Shown here piece after piece: positions 24,203 through 34,953 of a stretch of 39,389 nucleotides of DNA. A program made the translations under genes and the position numbers. The first letter of the stretch is position 1, and each line of letters starts with the position of its first letter. The notes beneath the pieces are model-generated. The model did not search any database and had not been told where the DNA came from. It worked only from the letters and a program-made list of their open reading frames with translations. This stretch comes from Alphaproteobacteria bacterium (lineage in GTDB: Bacteria > Pseudomonadota > Alphaproteobacteria > MPNO01 > UBA2964): assembly GCA_009377375.1 (NCBI GenBank), contig WHUE01000035.1:1-39389 (forward strand). The letters are read 5' to 3'.

Positions 24203-27200
24203 TCAGGCGCTTTCGCGCAGCCGTTCGGCGACCTGCAGATCGACCGAGACGAGCTGCGAGACGCCGCGTTCGCCCATGGTCACGCCGAACAGCCGGTCCA
24301 TCCGCGCCATGGTGAGGCGGTGATGGGTGACCACCAGGAAGCGGGTCTGCGACTGATCGGCCATCTCGGTCAGCAGCCGGCAGAACCGTTCCACGTTGGC
24401 GTCGTCCAGCGGCGCGTCGACCTCGTCCAGCACGCAGATCGGCGCCGGGTTGGTCAGGAACACCGCGAACAGCAGCGACATCGCAGTCAGCGCCTGCTCG
24501 CCGCCGGACAGCAGGGTCATGTTCTGCAGCTTCTTGCCGGGCGGGCTGGCGAAGATTTCCAGCCCGGCATCCAGCGGGTCCTCGGCCTCGGTCAGCGCCA
24601 GATGAGCCTTGCCGCCGCCGAACAGCCGGCCGAACAGCGTCTGGAAATGGGAATCCACGGTCTTGAACGCGTCCAGCAGCCGCTGGCGGCCCTCCCGGTT
24701 CAGGCTGGCGATGCCCTGGCGCAGCCGGGCGATGGCGGCGGTCAGGTCGTCGCGCTCGGAGAGCATCGTGCTGATCCGCTCGTCCAGCTCCTCCGATTCG
24801 GCTTCGGCGCGCAGATTGACCGGCCCCATCGTGTCGCGCTCGCGCTTCAGCCGTTCCAGCCGCGCCTCGACATCCTGCCGGTCCGGCAGCCGGTCGTCGT
24901 CCTCGACCTCGGCGCTGGCCAGCGCCGCCTCGGGGGCGCAGTCCAGCCGCTCGCGCGCGCGCTCGGCCAAGGCGGCGAGGGTCTGGTCCACCTGCTCGAC
25001 ATGGCCCTGGCAGCGGACCCTCTCCTCGCGCGCATCGGACAGCCGCGATTCGGTGGCGCGCAGGGCGCGGCCGATCGCTTCCAGCGTCGCTTCGGCTTCG
25101 GCGAGCGCATCGGCCGCCCGGGTGCGTGTGGCCTCGGCGGCGGCGATCTGGTCGAACAGCGCGGCGCGCTGCTCGGCGATCTCCGCCGGGCGGGAGCTGA
25201 GCTGCTCGCTTTCCGCCTGCGCGGCGGCCTGGCGCTCGCCGAGCTCGGCGATCTGTCGCTCGGCGGTCTCCGCGCGGCGGCGCCAGGAGGCGAGTTCCTT
25301 CTCGATGTCGTCGAGCCGCTGCCGGCGCGATCCAGCCTCGCGGATCAGCCGGTCGTGCTCGGTCTGGCGCTCGCGGGCGGCGACGCGGGCCTCGCCCAGC
25401 GCGCCGCGCACCTCGTCCGCGCGTCCACGCGCGGCGTCGATGTCGCCGACCGAGTCCAGATCGGCCTGCGCGCGTTCGAGTCCCTGCGCCAGTTCGGCGT
25501 CGTCGGCATGCAGATCCTGCGCCGTCTGCGCCAGCGCCGCCAGCTTCGACCGCGCCTGGGCGGATTTCTGGTTCAGCGCGGCCTCGGTGTCGCGCGCCTT
25601 CTGACAGGCGGCGTCGGCCTGGCGCGCCGCATCCCGCGCCGCGCGCTCGCCGGCCTTGGTTTCCTCGGCCTTGCCGCCCGCGGCCTCGAACGCCGCGCGC
25701 ACCTGCGCCAGAATCCTGTCCGCGCCCTCGCGCTCGACGCCGACTTCCTTCAGCCGGTTGCGCTGGGCCAGCCGGCGCGCGCCGGCGTCGGCGCCTTCGC
25801 CGGTGGCGGTGAAACCGTCCCAGCGCCACAGCCCGCCGGAGCGGGTGGCCAGGCGCTGCCCCTGCGCCAGCTGCGGCGCCAGCGCGCGGCCCTGCGCGTC
25901 GTCGTCGACCACGCCGACCTGCGACAGCCGTCGCGACAGGGCCGCCGGCGCATGGACCATCTCCGCCAGCGGACGCGCGCCCGCCGGCAGCGGGGCCGGT
26001 GACGGGAAGGGCGGCAGCGCGCGCCAGTGCACCGGCGCGGCCTCGTCGGCCGCCGCGTTCAGATCGTCGCCCAGCGCGGAGGCCAGCGCGAGCTCCCAGC
26101 CCGGCTCGACGCTGAGCGCGTCGATCATCGGCGGCCACAGATCGGGATCGCCGACGGTCAGCAGCTCGGTCAGCGCCTCTTCCTCGGCATGGAGCCGGTC
26201 GGCGGCGCCCTGCGCCTCGCGCATCGCATCGCGGGTCTTCTGCTCTTCCTCGGCGGCGGCGGCGCGGGCGGCCTCGGCCTCTTCGAGCGCGGCGCGGGCG
26301 GCGTCGAGCGCCTCGCGCGCGGCGCGGGCCTCGGCGGAAACCTCGTCGATGGCACCGGCGGCGGCGATCTCCGCCTCCGCCTGGCCCCGCTCGCGGCCGA
26401 TCTCCTCCAGCCGGCGGGCGATGCGGGCGCGGCGGTTCTCCATGTCCTGGATCTGGCGGCGCAGCCCGTCCCGGCGCGCCTCGTCGGACGCGATCTTGCC
26501 GGTCAGCCGGGTCAGCTCCTGCTCGATGCGGCTGACCTCCGCATTGGCCTGCGACAGGATATCGTCGGCGCCGGCCAGGTCGGACTCCTCGCTCGCCTGG
26601 GCGTCGCGGATGGCGGCGGCTTCCTCGTCCAGCGCGGTCACGGCCGCGGCGGCGTCGGCCTTCAGCGCGCCCTCGCGCTCGGCGTCGGCGGCGATCTGCT
26701 GCAGCCGGGCGGCGATCTCGGCCTGGCGGGCGGCGATGCGCTGTTCCTCGGCCTCCAGCCCGTCGCGGGCCAGCAGCAGGCGTTGCAGCGCGGCGGCCTC
26801 GCGCGCCTCGGCCTCGCGCAGCGCCGGCACGCCGGCGGCCGCATCCGTCTGCTTCACCGAGGCGGATGCGACCTCGCGGGTGATCTCGCCCACCGCGGTC
26901 TCGATCTCGGCCAGCTTCGCCGCCGCCTCCGCGCGCGCCGCCGTCGCCTCGCGCCACTGGTGGTGCAGCGCGATCGCCTCCGCCCGGCGGATATGGTCGC
27001 TGAGGTTGCGGTAGCGGGTCGCCTGGCGCGCCTGTTTCTTCAGCCCCTTGAGCTGTTCCTCCAGCGCGCCGATGACGTCGTCCAGCCGCTCCAGGTTGGT
27101 TTCCGCCGCGCGCAGCCGAAGCTCCGCCTCGTGCCGGCGCGAATGCAGCCCGGTGATGCCGGCCGCTTCCTCCAGCAGATGCCGGCGGTCGGTCGGCTTG

Positions 27201-27664
27201 GCGCTGATGATCTCGCCGATGCGGCCCTGGCTGACCAGCGCCGTGGACCGCGCGCCGGAGGCCGCGTCGGCGAACAGCAGCTGCACGTCGCGGGCGCGCA
27301 CGTCGGCGCCGTTGATGCGGTAGGCCGAGCCGTTGCCGCGCTCGATCCGGCGGGTGATGTCGAGCTCGTCATGACTGTTGAACTGGGCGGGGGCGGCGCG
27401 GTCCGCGTTGTCGACCGCGAGCGTCACCTCGGCGATGTTGCGCGCCGGGCGGCTGTCGGTGCCGCCGAAGATGACGTCCTCCATGCCGCTGCCGCGCACG
27501 TTCCTGGGCGAGGTCTCGCCCATGACCCAGCGCAGCGCTTCCACGAGGTTCGACTTGCCGCACCCGTTGGGCCCGACGATGCCGGTGAGGCCGGGCTCGA
27601 TCCAGAGCTCGGTGGCCTCGACGAAGGATTTGAACCCTGCCAGTCTCAGCTTGGTGAACTGCAC
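24203..27664 (-). CDS. smc: Chromosome segregation protein SMC
   Basis: 1153 aa ATPase that compacts and segregates the chromosome. Walker A is GPNGCGKSN (31-39). The C-terminal head has the signature LSGGEQALTAMSLL and Walker B with CVLDEVDAPLDD. Long Ala/Glu/Arg coiled coils (about 170-500 and 660-990) flank a hinge near 505-650 (GWELALASALGDDL). The length is normal. Two very long open frames (612 aa on the other strand, 933 aa on the same) overlap it and are GC-driven shadows. scpA and scpB are not nearby. It is third in dciA-dsbA-smc, with a 28-nt gap to the dsbA-like gene. Confidence 0.96.
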   Translation of the reverse strand: MQFTKLRLAGFKSFVEATELWIEPGLTGIVGPNGCGKSNLVEALRWVMGETSPRNVRGSGMEDVIFGGTDSRPARNIAEVTLAVDNADRAAPAQFNSHDELDITRRIERGNGSAYRINGADVRARDVQLLFADAASGARSTALVSQGRIGEIISAKPTDRRHLLEEAAGITGLHSRRHEAELRLRAAETNLERLDDVIGALEEQLKGLKKQARQATRYRNLSDHIRRAEAIALHHQWREATAARAEAAAKLAEIETAVGEITREVASASVKQTDAAAGVPALREAEAREAAALQRLLLARDGLEAEEQRIAARQAEIAARLQQIAADAEREGALKADAAAAVTALDEEAAAIRDAQASEESDLAGADDILSQANAEVSRIEQELTRLTGKIASDEARRDGLRRQIQDMENRRARIARRLEEIGRERGQAEAEIAAAGAIDEVSAEARAAREALDAARAALEEAEAARAAAAEEEQKTRDAMREAQGAADRLHAEEEALTELLTVGDPDLWPPMIDALSVEPGWELALASALGDDLNAAADEAAPVHWRALPPFPSPAPLPAGARPLAEMVHAPAALSRRLSQVGVVDDDAQGRALAPQLAQGQRLATRSGGLWRWDGFTATGEGADAGARRLAQRNRLKEVGVEREGADRILAQVRAAFEAAGGKAEETKAGERAARDAARQADAACQKARDTEAALNQKSAQARSKLAALAQTAQDLHADDAELAQGLERAQADLDSVGDIDAARGRADEVRGALGEARVAARERQTEHDRLIREAGSRRQRLDDIEKELASWRRRAETAERQIAELGERQAAAQAESEQLSSRPAEIAEQRAALFDQIAAAEATRTRAADALAEAEATLEAIGRALRATESRLSDAREERVRCQGHVEQVDQTLAALAERARERLDCAPEAALASAEVEDDDRLPDRQDVEARLERLKRERDTMGPVNLRAEAESEELDERISTMLSERDDLTAAIARLRQGIASLNREGRQRLLDAFKTVDSHFQTLFGRLFGGGKAHLALTEAEDPLDAGLEIFASPPGKKLQNMTLLSGGEQALTAMSLLFAVFLTNPAPICVLDEVDAPLDDANVERFCRLLTEMADQSQTRFLVVTHHRLTMARMDRLFGVTMGERGVSQLVSVDLQVAERLRESA

Positions 27665-27692
27665 CGCTTATGCCTTCTGCCTGTTGCGCGAA

Positions 27693-28400
27693 CTACTTGA
27701 GCTTGGAGTCGATGATGGCGCGGTATTGCGGAATCGTCAGCCCGCCGCTGTACCGTTCGCCGTTGATGAAAATGGCCGGCGTGGAATCGACGCCGAAGGT
27801 CTTGTCGCCCTCCAGCCGCTGGCGCAGCACCGCCTCGCTGAGCTCCTGCCGGTTCAGGCAGGCGTCGAAATCGGCCTGGGTCATCCCGCCCAGCCGGGCG
27901 GTGCGCGCGATCGCCGCCACCGGGTTGTTGTCGCGGGCCCACACGGACTGGCTGGCGTACAGCGCGTCGATGAAGCCGAAGAAGCGGTCCCTGCCCGCAC
28001 AGCGCGCGACCACCGAGCCGGTCAGCGCGAGCTGGTCGAGCGGGAAGTCGCGGTAGACGACGCGAAGCTTGCCCGCCTCCACATATTCCTTCTTGAGCAC
28101 CGGCAGGATCTCGGTGTGGAAATGGGCGCAGTGCGGGCAGGTGAGCGAGGCGTACTCGACCAGCGTCACCGGCGCATCCGTCTTGCCCTGGACGAAGTCG
28201 TCCTCCGTCACTTTCATGTCCCCGACGGTGGACAGTGGCTTCGGCAGCGCGGCCTCCGCGCCGGCGCCGCCATCCGCCGGCTGGCTCTGCGCCGCCGGCG
28301 GGCGCGCGCGCCCGTCGTCGTCGACCAGGAACTTGCCGACGGTGACGGCGATGCCGCCGACCACGGCGACGCCCGCAACCCATGCCCAGATGTTCTGCAT
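27693..28400 (-). CDS. DsbA-family thiol oxidoreductase, membrane-anchored
   Basis: 235 aa. A signal anchor or signal peptide occupies residues 4-20, then a Pro/Ala-rich linker to about 60, then a thioredoxin-like DsbA domain. The active site is Cys88-Pro-His-Cys91 in SLTCPHCAHFH. The cis-Pro loop is VDSTPAIFINGERYSGG near the end. It should oxidise or carry disulfides in the periplasm. The start at 28400 is decided by a perfect AGGAGG (28411-28406) 5 nt upstream. The DsbD-type reductase at 8289 is a possible redox partner elsewhere in the window. It is placed between dciA and smc. Confidence 0.9.
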   Translation of the reverse strand: MQNIWAWVAGVAVVGGIAVTVGKFLVDDDGRARPPAAQSQPADGGAGAEAALPKPLSTVGDMKVTEDDFVQGKTDAPVTLVEYASLTCPHCAHFHTEILPVLKKEYVEAGKLRVVYRDFPLDQLALTGSVVARCAGRDRFFGFIDALYASQSVWARDNNPVAAIARTARLGGMTQADFDACLNRQELSEAVLRQRLEGDKTFGVDSTPAIFINGERYSGGLTIPQYRAIIDSKLK

Positions 28401-28488
28401 TCTGTCCTCCTGACCACAAGATATAGCGTAATCGGCGGGACAGCGTCCAGCGCCAATGCGCGGCGCCCGGGGCCGCCCGTCCCTGTTT

Positions 28489-28980
28489 TCAGCGGCCTCC
28501 GCGCAGGCCGCGAATCGTGCGGCCCAGCCGGCCCAGCGCATCGCGCAGCCGGTCGTCCCCGATGCCGGTCAGCGTTTCCGCCAGCGCCGCTTCCTGCTCG
28601 GGCGAGAGCGGCGCGGGGACCGGGCGCGGCGCGGGCGTCTCACGCGGCGGCAGCGGTGCCTGCACCAGCGCCAGCCGCGCGATCGCCGGGTAGCCGAAGA
28701 AACTGTTCACGCGCTCCACGATCCTCGGCTCCTCGTGCTGGATTTCCAGCGCTGCCGCGCCGCTGACGCGCAGATGCAGCACGCCGCCGTCGCGCCGTCC
28801 GCGCGGAAAGCGGAGCCGGTCCGGGATGGTGTCGCGCGCCAGGTCGGCGCCGACGATCTCGGGCCAGCGGGTGACGATCGCGCTTTCCACGAAGCCGCGC
28901 TGGCGCATCGCCTTGCCGGTGATCCGCGGCAGCAGCCCCGCCAGCGCCGTGACGCCGCGGCTCCGTGTCGATTCCGCCAT
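28489..28980 (-). CDS. DciA-like DUF721 protein
   Basis: 163 aa. The DUF721 core is seen at residues 10-105: LPRITGKAMRQRGF, VTRWPEIVGADLARDTIPDRLRF, GVLHLRVSGAAALEIQH and VNSFFGYPAI. DUF721 proteins include DciA, which loads the replicative helicase in bacteria without DnaC. The C-terminal part is Pro-rich then helical. It is first in the dciA-dsbA-smc run and divergent from mutY, an arrangement I know from other alphaproteobacteria. The helicase-loading role is inferred from the family. Confidence 0.85.
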   Translation of the reverse strand: MAESTRSRGVTALAGLLPRITGKAMRQRGFVESAIVTRWPEIVGADLARDTIPDRLRFPRGRRDGGVLHLRVSGAAALEIQHEEPRIVERVNSFFGYPAIARLALVQAPLPPRETPAPRPVPAPLSPEQEAALAETLTGIGDDRLRDALGRLGRTIRGLRGGR

Positions 28981-29021
28981 GATCGTGATTCCGCCCGTCG
29001 AACTCCGCAGCCTGGGGCGCT

Positions 29022-30143
29022 ATGGTAGGGACCGTGACAGGCGCAAACAACCGACGAATGCGTGAGGACGGGCGGCGGATCGACGCGGCCGCGCTGCGGC
29101 GCGCGCTGCTCGCCTGGTACGACCGCCACCGCCGCCGCATGCCGTGGCGCGCGCGGCCGGGCGAGGCGCCGGACCCGTATCGCGTCTGGCTCAGCGAGAT
29201 CATGCTGCAGCAGACCACCGTGGCCGCGGTCGGGCCGTATTTCGAAGCCTTCATCGCCCGCTGGCCGACCGTGCGCGATCTCGCCGCGGCGAACCGCGAC
29301 GACGTGCTGACCGCCTGGGCCGGGCTCGGCTACTACGCGCGGGCGCGCAACATGCATGCCTGCGCCCGGGTGGTGAGCGACGAACTCGGCGGCGCGTTCC
29401 CCTCGGACGAGGAGGGCTTGCGCGCCCTGCCGGGCATCGGCGCCTATACCGCGGCCGCGATCCGCGCCATCGCCTTCGATGCGCCGGCCAGCGTCGTCGA
29501 CGGCAATGTGGAGCGCGTGATGGCGCGGCTGTTCGCGGTGGAAGACGCGCTTCCGGCGGCGAAGCCCCGCCTTGCCGCGCTGGCGGCGACGCTCGCTCCG
29601 GCGGCGCGCGAGGGCCGGCCCGGCGACTACGCCCAGGCGCTGATGGATCTCGGCGCCACCATCTGCGCCCCGCGCAGCCCGGCCTGCGCGCTTTGCCCGT
29701 GGACGGAGGACTGCGCCGCTTGCGCCGCCGGCATCGCCGCCGAACTGCCCCGCCGGGCGGCGAAGAAGCCGCGCCCGGTCCGTTTCGGCGTCGCCTTCTG
29801 GGCGGAGCGCGCGGATGGCGCGGTGTTGCTGCGCCGGCGGGCGGACAAGGGCCTGCTCGGCGGGATGATGGAATTTCCCGGCACCGACTGGCGCGAGGAC
29901 GGCTGGACCGCGGCCGGGGCGCTGAAGGCGGCGCCGTTCAAGACGGAATGGCGCGCGCTGCCCGGCGCGGTGCAGCACACCTTCACCCACTTCCACTTGG
30001 AGCTGACGGTGATGGCCGCGAGGATCGAGGGCGGTGTGGCGGACGGCGTCTGGGCGCTGCCCGACGCGTTCGGCGACCATGCGCTGCCCAGCGTCATGCG
30101 CAAGGTTGCGAAGCACGCGCTGCTGGCCGGCGCGGAAAAATAG
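29022..30143 (+). CDS. mutY: A/G-specific adenine glycosylase
   Basis: 373 aa base-excision repair enzyme that removes adenine opposite 8-oxoguanine. Using ATG 29022, the catalytic Glu59 is in SEIMLQQTT, the helix-hairpin-helix is LPGIGAYTAAAI, and Asp160 is in VVDGNVERVM. The [4Fe-4S] ligands are Cys215, Cys222, Cys225 and Cys231 (C-x6-C-x2-C-x5-C). A C-terminal NUDIX-like domain (about 250-370) recognises 8-oxoG. Start choice is open: GTG 29034 has TAGGG before it, and ATG 29058 lies just before the conserved part. All three are in frame. Confidence 0.95.
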   Translation: MVGTVTGANNRRMREDGRRIDAAALRRALLAWYDRHRRRMPWRARPGEAPDPYRVWLSEIMLQQTTVAAVGPYFEAFIARWPTVRDLAAANRDDVLTAWAGLGYYARARNMHACARVVSDELGGAFPSDEEGLRALPGIGAYTAAAIRAIAFDAPASVVDGNVERVMARLFAVEDALPAAKPRLAALAATLAPAAREGRPGDYAQALMDLGATICAPRSPACALCPWTEDCAACAAGIAAELPRRAAKKPRPVRFGVAFWAERADGAVLLRRRADKGLLGGMMEFPGTDWREDGWTAAGALKAAPFKTEWRALPGAVQHTFTHFHLELTVMAARIEGGVADGVWALPDAFGDHALPSVMRKVAKHALLAGAEK

Positions 30144-30157
30144 GCGCGGAGAGGGGA

Positions 30158-30174
30158 GGCGGGCCAGGCCCGCC
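30158..30174. other. GC hairpin between convergent mutY and ccrM
   Basis: GGCGGGCC-A-GGCCCGCC forms a strong stem (effective loop CAG) in the 36-bp gap between the two stop codons. It lacks a T tract, so it is at best a partial terminator. Confidence 0.4.
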
Positions 30175-30179
30175 GGCGG

Positions 30180-31393
<1,214 letters not shown>

Positions 31394-31406
<13 letters not shown>

Positions 31407-32011
31407 AATATCTTGCGTATCGGCGCGTAGGACCGCCGGTGGTGCGGCGTCAGGCCGAGGGCCGCAAGCGCGGCGTGATGCTCGGGCGTGCCGTACCCCG
31501 CGTTGCGTTCCCAGCCGTAGCCCGGATAGCGCACGGCCAGCCGCGCCATGGCGCGGTCGCGCGTGACCTTGGCGACGATCGAGGCGGCGGCGATGGACAG
31601 CGACAGCCCGTCGCCGCCGATCACCGCCTGCGCCGGGCAGGGCAGCGGCGGCAGGCAGTTGCCGTCCACCAGCGCCAGGTCCGGCGTGAGGCGGAGCGCC
31701 GTGACCGCGCGGCGCATCGCGCGGAAGGTGGCCTGGAGAATGTTGTGATCGTGGATCTCGTTGGTGCAGGCGGCGCCGATTCCGATGCGGGCGCATCCCA
31801 GGAGCGCGGCCGCGATATCGGCGCGCTGCGCCGGGCTCAGCTTCTTGGAATCGTCGATGGCCGATGCCAGCGCCGCGGACAGGCAGGCGACGTCGATCAC
31901 CACGGCGGCGGCGACCACCGGCCCGGCCAGCGGACCCCGCCCCGCCTCGTCGACGCCGCAGACGATGCCGCCGGCGGCGCGCTCCAGCGCGAGGTCAGGC
32001 ATCGCCGCCAT
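31394..32011 (-). CDS. rnhB: Ribonuclease HII
   Basis: 205 aa. It cuts RNA in hybrids and single ribonucleotides in DNA. The catalytic N-terminal motif [20 protein letters not shown], then [14 protein letters not shown] and [13 protein letters not shown] are all present, with [15 protein letters not shown] near the end. ATG 32011 and ATG 32002 (MPDLALERA) are both possible starts. Both overlap the end of the antiporter gene (8-17 nt), so the two are coupled. The stop lies inside the GANTC cluster of the ccrM promoter region. Confidence 0.95.
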
Positions 32012-33590
32012 CCCGGCGCGGCGGCGGACGGTCGTCGTCCCCGTCGTCGCGGTCCCGGTCGATGGCCCGGGGGGCGTGGTCTTCAGGGCCGAGCCTCGCG
32101 GCGCGGCGCACCTGCGCGCCGATCTCCGCCATCGGATCGGTGGGCAGCCGCGCGTCGTCGCTGCGGACGGCGGGAGGCTGCGGCGCCGGCGGAGGAGGCT
32201 GCGTCGCCGACGGCGGGGCCGGCGGGCGGGGCGCCTTGCGTCCGCCGAGCGGCATCCGGAAGCGCGGCAACAGCCCGGGCAGGGCCAGAACCGCCTGCCG
32301 TCCTCCGGCGGCGGAATCGGCCTCCCCGCCGTGGCGGAAGCGGCGCGCGGTGCGGCGGGCGAGCGCGACCTCGTTGCGGAAGATCACGTCCATCACCGCC
32401 GAGAGCGACAGGTCGCGCAGCGACAGCAGCCGGTGCGTCGCCAGCCGCTGGCCGCGCCGGGCGAAGGCGAGCCAGAACGGGCTGAGGCAGAGGCTGAGCA
32501 CGGTGATTGCGATCACGACCCTTGACGCCGCCGGGTCTATGGCCCCGACCGCGAGCCCGGCGCCGGCAAGGAGGAAGGAGAACTCGCCGATCTGCGAGAT
32601 CAGGAGACCGCCGAGGAAGGCGCGCTGCCAGCTTTCCCTGAGGAACCGCAATATGCCGATATTGAGCGCGGTCTTGAACAGCGTGACCACGAGCAGCAGC
32701 AGCAGGACCTGTCCGAGATTGTTCCAGATGAAGGGCAGGTCGACCAGCAGCCCGATGGAGAGGAAGAACACCATCACCAGGATGCTCTCGATCGGCCGGA
32801 CCACGGCGAACATCTGCTTGCGCTGCGCGCTGTTGCCGATGGCGAGCCCGGCGAGAAACGCGCCGTAGGCGGGCGACAGGCCGACCAGGCCGAGCAGCGC
32901 GCTGGCGCCGAAGCAGTAGACCAGCCCGGACAGCGGCGACAGGTCGGCATGGCCGATGACGACGCGGGCGAAGGGAAGCTGGATATGGCGGCGCTTCGAC
33001 AGGATCAGGATGAACGCCGCCAGCAGGCCCGCGGCGAACAGGATGTTCAGCACCGCGCCGAGCCCGAACTCGCCGCCACCGAGCTGCCTGACGATCAGCA
33101 TCATCGGCAGGAAGGCGAGGTCCTGGGCGATCAGCACGGCGACGGTGACGCGCCCCACGCGGGTCCGCAGCGTGCCCGTCTCCGCCATCATCTTGACCGC
33201 GACGGCGGTGCTGGACAGGGCGACGACGAAACCGAGCAGCAGGGCAGTGGAATGCGGGTATCCCAGCCCCCAGGAGATCAGCATCGTCACCGCGACGGAG
33301 GCGGCGATCTGCAGCGCCACGGCCGGTAGTGCTATGCGCCAGGCGAATTTCAGCGACCGGACGCTGAGCTCCATGCCGACGACGAACAGCAGAAGCAGCA
33401 CGCCGAGCTCCGCCAGCACCGCGATGTTGCCCCGGTTGACCACCAGCCCGAGCCCGGTGGGCCCGAGCAGTATCCCCGCGACCAGGTAGCCCACCAGGGC
33501 TGGCTGGCGGAACCGCGCCATGACCATGCCGCAGGCAAGCGCCGTGAGCACCACGAGGGCCAGCCCGGTCAGGTCTATGGCATGTTCCAT
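31995..33590 (-). CDS. Kef/CPA2-type cation:proton antiporter with a disordered tail
   Basis: 531 aa. Residues 1 to about 385 form roughly twelve membrane helices with CPA2 blocks: [48 protein letters not shown] and [10 protein letters not shown]. The usual C-terminal Rossmann (TrkA-N/RCK) regulatory domain is absent. Instead there is a basic segment ([26 protein letters not shown]) and then a Pro/Arg/Asp-rich low-complexity tail ending in [19 protein letters not shown]. It probably exchanges K+ or Na+ for protons. The ATG start is clear. Its 3' end overlaps rnhB. Confidence 0.88.
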   Translation of the reverse strand: MEHAIDLTGLALVVLTALACGMVMARFRQPALVGYLVAGILLGPTGLGLVVNRGNIAVLAELGVLLLLFVVGMELSVRSLKFAWRIALPAVALQIAASVAVTMLISWGLGYPHSTALLLGFVVALSSTAVAVKMMAETGTLRTRVGRVTVAVLIAQDLAFLPMMLIVRQLGGGEFGLGAVLNILFAAGLLAAFILILSKRRHIQLPFARVVIGHADLSPLSGLVYCFGASALLGLVGLSPAYGAFLAGLAIGNSAQRKQMFAVVRPIESILVMVFFLSIGLLVDLPFIWNNLGQVLLLLLVVTLFKTALNIGILRFLRESWQRAFLGGLLISQIGEFSFLLAGAGLAVGAIDPAASRVVIAITVLSLCLSPFWLAFARRGQRLATHRLLSLRDLSLSAVMDVIFRNEVALARRTARRFRHGGEADSAAGGRQAVLALPGLLPRFRMPLGGRKAPRPPAPPSATQPPPPAPQPPAVRSDDARLPTDPMAEIGAQVRRAARLGPEDHAPRAIDRDRDDGDDDRPPPRRDGGDA

Positions 33591-33816
33591 GCCGTCACCT
33601 TATCACGGGGGATTGCGGCGGCGTAGTCGCGGATTCGGGTAGTGCCGTGATTTCGGCGCGCGGCGTCCCCGTCAGAGGTTCAGGAACTACCTGAAGTCGG
33701 AACGTCGTGAAGTCTTGTCGGAAAGAAGGTATTTCAGCGGGTTACGGGGTAACGAACAAGTACGACCGTAGGGCCGCAATGTCATGCCCCAGGGACGCAG
33801 CCGTCGCCCGGACGAC
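33591..33816. other. Intergenic stretch with an inverted repeat
   Basis: This 226-bp gap lies between the antiporter start and the radical SAM stop. Short open frames run through it but none has codon use or a start that convinces. The only structure seen is the perfect inverted repeat TTCAGG-N5-CCTGAA at 33679-33695, about 90 bp upstream of the antiporter ATG. Confidence 0.4.
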
Positions 33817-34914
33817 TCAGAACAGGGCGAGCTGCCCGTCGCGGGACAGCGGCGGCCGGAAGCGGCCGACATCCAGCCGGAAGCTGCAGCCGGCGTCGAA
33901 ACCCAGCCGTCTCGTCGCCGCCTCGAACCGCTGACGCAGCATTTCGGCATGGGGCCCGGCACCCTTCATCCGAGTGCCGAACGCGGAGTCGTAGTCCTTG
34001 CCGCCGCGCGCCTCGCGCAGGATCGCCATCACCCGGCCGGCGCGGTCCGGCGCGTGGGCGTGCAGCCATTCGCGGAACAGGGGCGACACTTCCAGCGGCA
34101 GGCGCAGCAGGACGTAGGACGCCGTCCGGGCCCCTGACTCGCGCGCTGCGGCGAGGATGGATTCGATCTCCGAATCGGTCAGGGCCGGGATGACCGGCGC
34201 CGCCATCACGCCGGTCGGGATTCCGGCGTCGGCCAGCGCCCGGATCGTCGCCAGCCGCCTCGTCGGGGTCGGCGCGCGGGGCTCCAGCGTCATGGCGAGC
34301 TTCGCGTCCAGCGTGGTGACCGAGACGCAGACCTGGACGAGGCCGCGTGCGGCCATGTCGGAAAGAATGTCGATGTCGCGCGCGACAAGCGCGGACTTCG
34401 TGACGATGCCCACCGGGTGGTTGAAGTCGGACAGCACCCTGAGGATGTCGCGCGTGATGCCGAGCCGCCTTTCCACCGGCTGGTAGGGATCGGTGTTGGT
34501 GCCCATGGCGAGCACCCTGCACTCGTATTTCGGCCGGCGCAGCTCGCGTTCCAGCAGCTGCGCGGCGTCCGGTTTGAAGAACAGCTTCGTCTCGAAGTCG
34601 AGCCCCGGCGACAGGCCGAGCCAGGCATGGGTCGGCCGGGCGAAGCAGTAGACGCAGCCGTGCTCGCAGCCGCGATAGGGGTTGATCGAACGGTCGAACG
34701 GCACGTCGGGCGACTCGTTGCGCGCGATGATGGTCTTCGACATGTCGCGGGTCAGCGTGGTGCGCAGCGGCGGCGGCGCGTCCTGGTCGTCGTATGGCGC
34801 GTGCGTGCGCCAGCCGTCGTCCACCGCGTCGGCGTCGAAGCGCTCGAAGCGCCCGGCGCGATTGCTGACGGCGCCGCGTCCCTTGCGGGGGAAGTCGGGC
34901 AGGGCATCGCTCAT
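33817..34914 (-). CDS. PA0069-family radical SAM protein (SplB-like)
   Basis: 365 aa. The radical SAM cluster motif is Cys83-x3-Cys87-x2-Cys90 (GCEHGCVYCFARP). The following THAWLGLSPGLDFETKLFFKP, AMGTNTDPYQPVER and TLEPRAPTPTRRL blocks place it in the PA0069/Rv2578c group, related to spore photoproduct lyase. The function is unproven; DNA repair has been suspected for relatives. I chose ATG 34914 (MSDALPDF). An in-frame start at 35004 would run over the LexA box and has no family support. A perfect LexA box 25 bp upstream supports SOS control and hence a repair role. Confidence 0.88.
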   Translation of the reverse strand: MSDALPDFPRKGRGAVSNRAGRFERFDADAVDDGWRTHAPYDDQDAPPPLRTTLTRDMSKTIIARNESPDVPFDRSINPYRGCEHGCVYCFARPTHAWLGLSPGLDFETKLFFKPDAAQLLERELRRPKYECRVLAMGTNTDPYQPVERRLGITRDILRVLSDFNHPVGIVTKSALVARDIDILSDMAARGLVQVCVSVTTLDAKLAMTLEPRAPTPTRRLATIRALADAGIPTGVMAAPVIPALTDSEIESILAAARESGARTASYVLLRLPLEVSPLFREWLHAHAPDRAGRVMAILREARGGKDYDSAFGTRMKGAGPHAEMLRQRFEAATRRLGFDAGCSFRLDVGRFRPPLSRDGQLALF

Positions 34915-34938
34915 GCCGCGATGGTGACTCTCCGATAA

Positions 34939-34953
34939 GAACAAATCAAGAAC
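34939..34953. promoter_or_regulatory. LexA (SOS) box, alphaproteobacterial type
   Basis: GAAC-N7-GAAC on the plus strand (GTTC-N7-GTTC on the minus strand) is an exact match to the alphaproteobacterial LexA consensus. It ends 25 bp upstream of the radical SAM ATG and lies 72 bp from the start of the divergent glycosyltransferase. Confidence 0.75.

Noticed and set aside
24164-26002. 612-aa open frame on the plus strand opposite smc, and a 933-aa frame on the minus strand (24156-26957)
   Set aside because: Both overlap the clear SMC coding sequence and consist of Arg/Gly/Ala- or Leu/Gly/Arg-rich shadow sequence with no domain motif. High GC lengthens false frames.
31439-32868. Plus-strand frames opposite rnhB and the antiporter
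   Set aside because: Low-complexity Arg/Gly/Pro sequence antisense to two clear genes.
33707-33934. Short plus-strand frame in the gap before the radical SAM gene
   Set aside because: It mostly overlaps the radical SAM 3' end, has no ribosome-binding site and no recognisable sequence.
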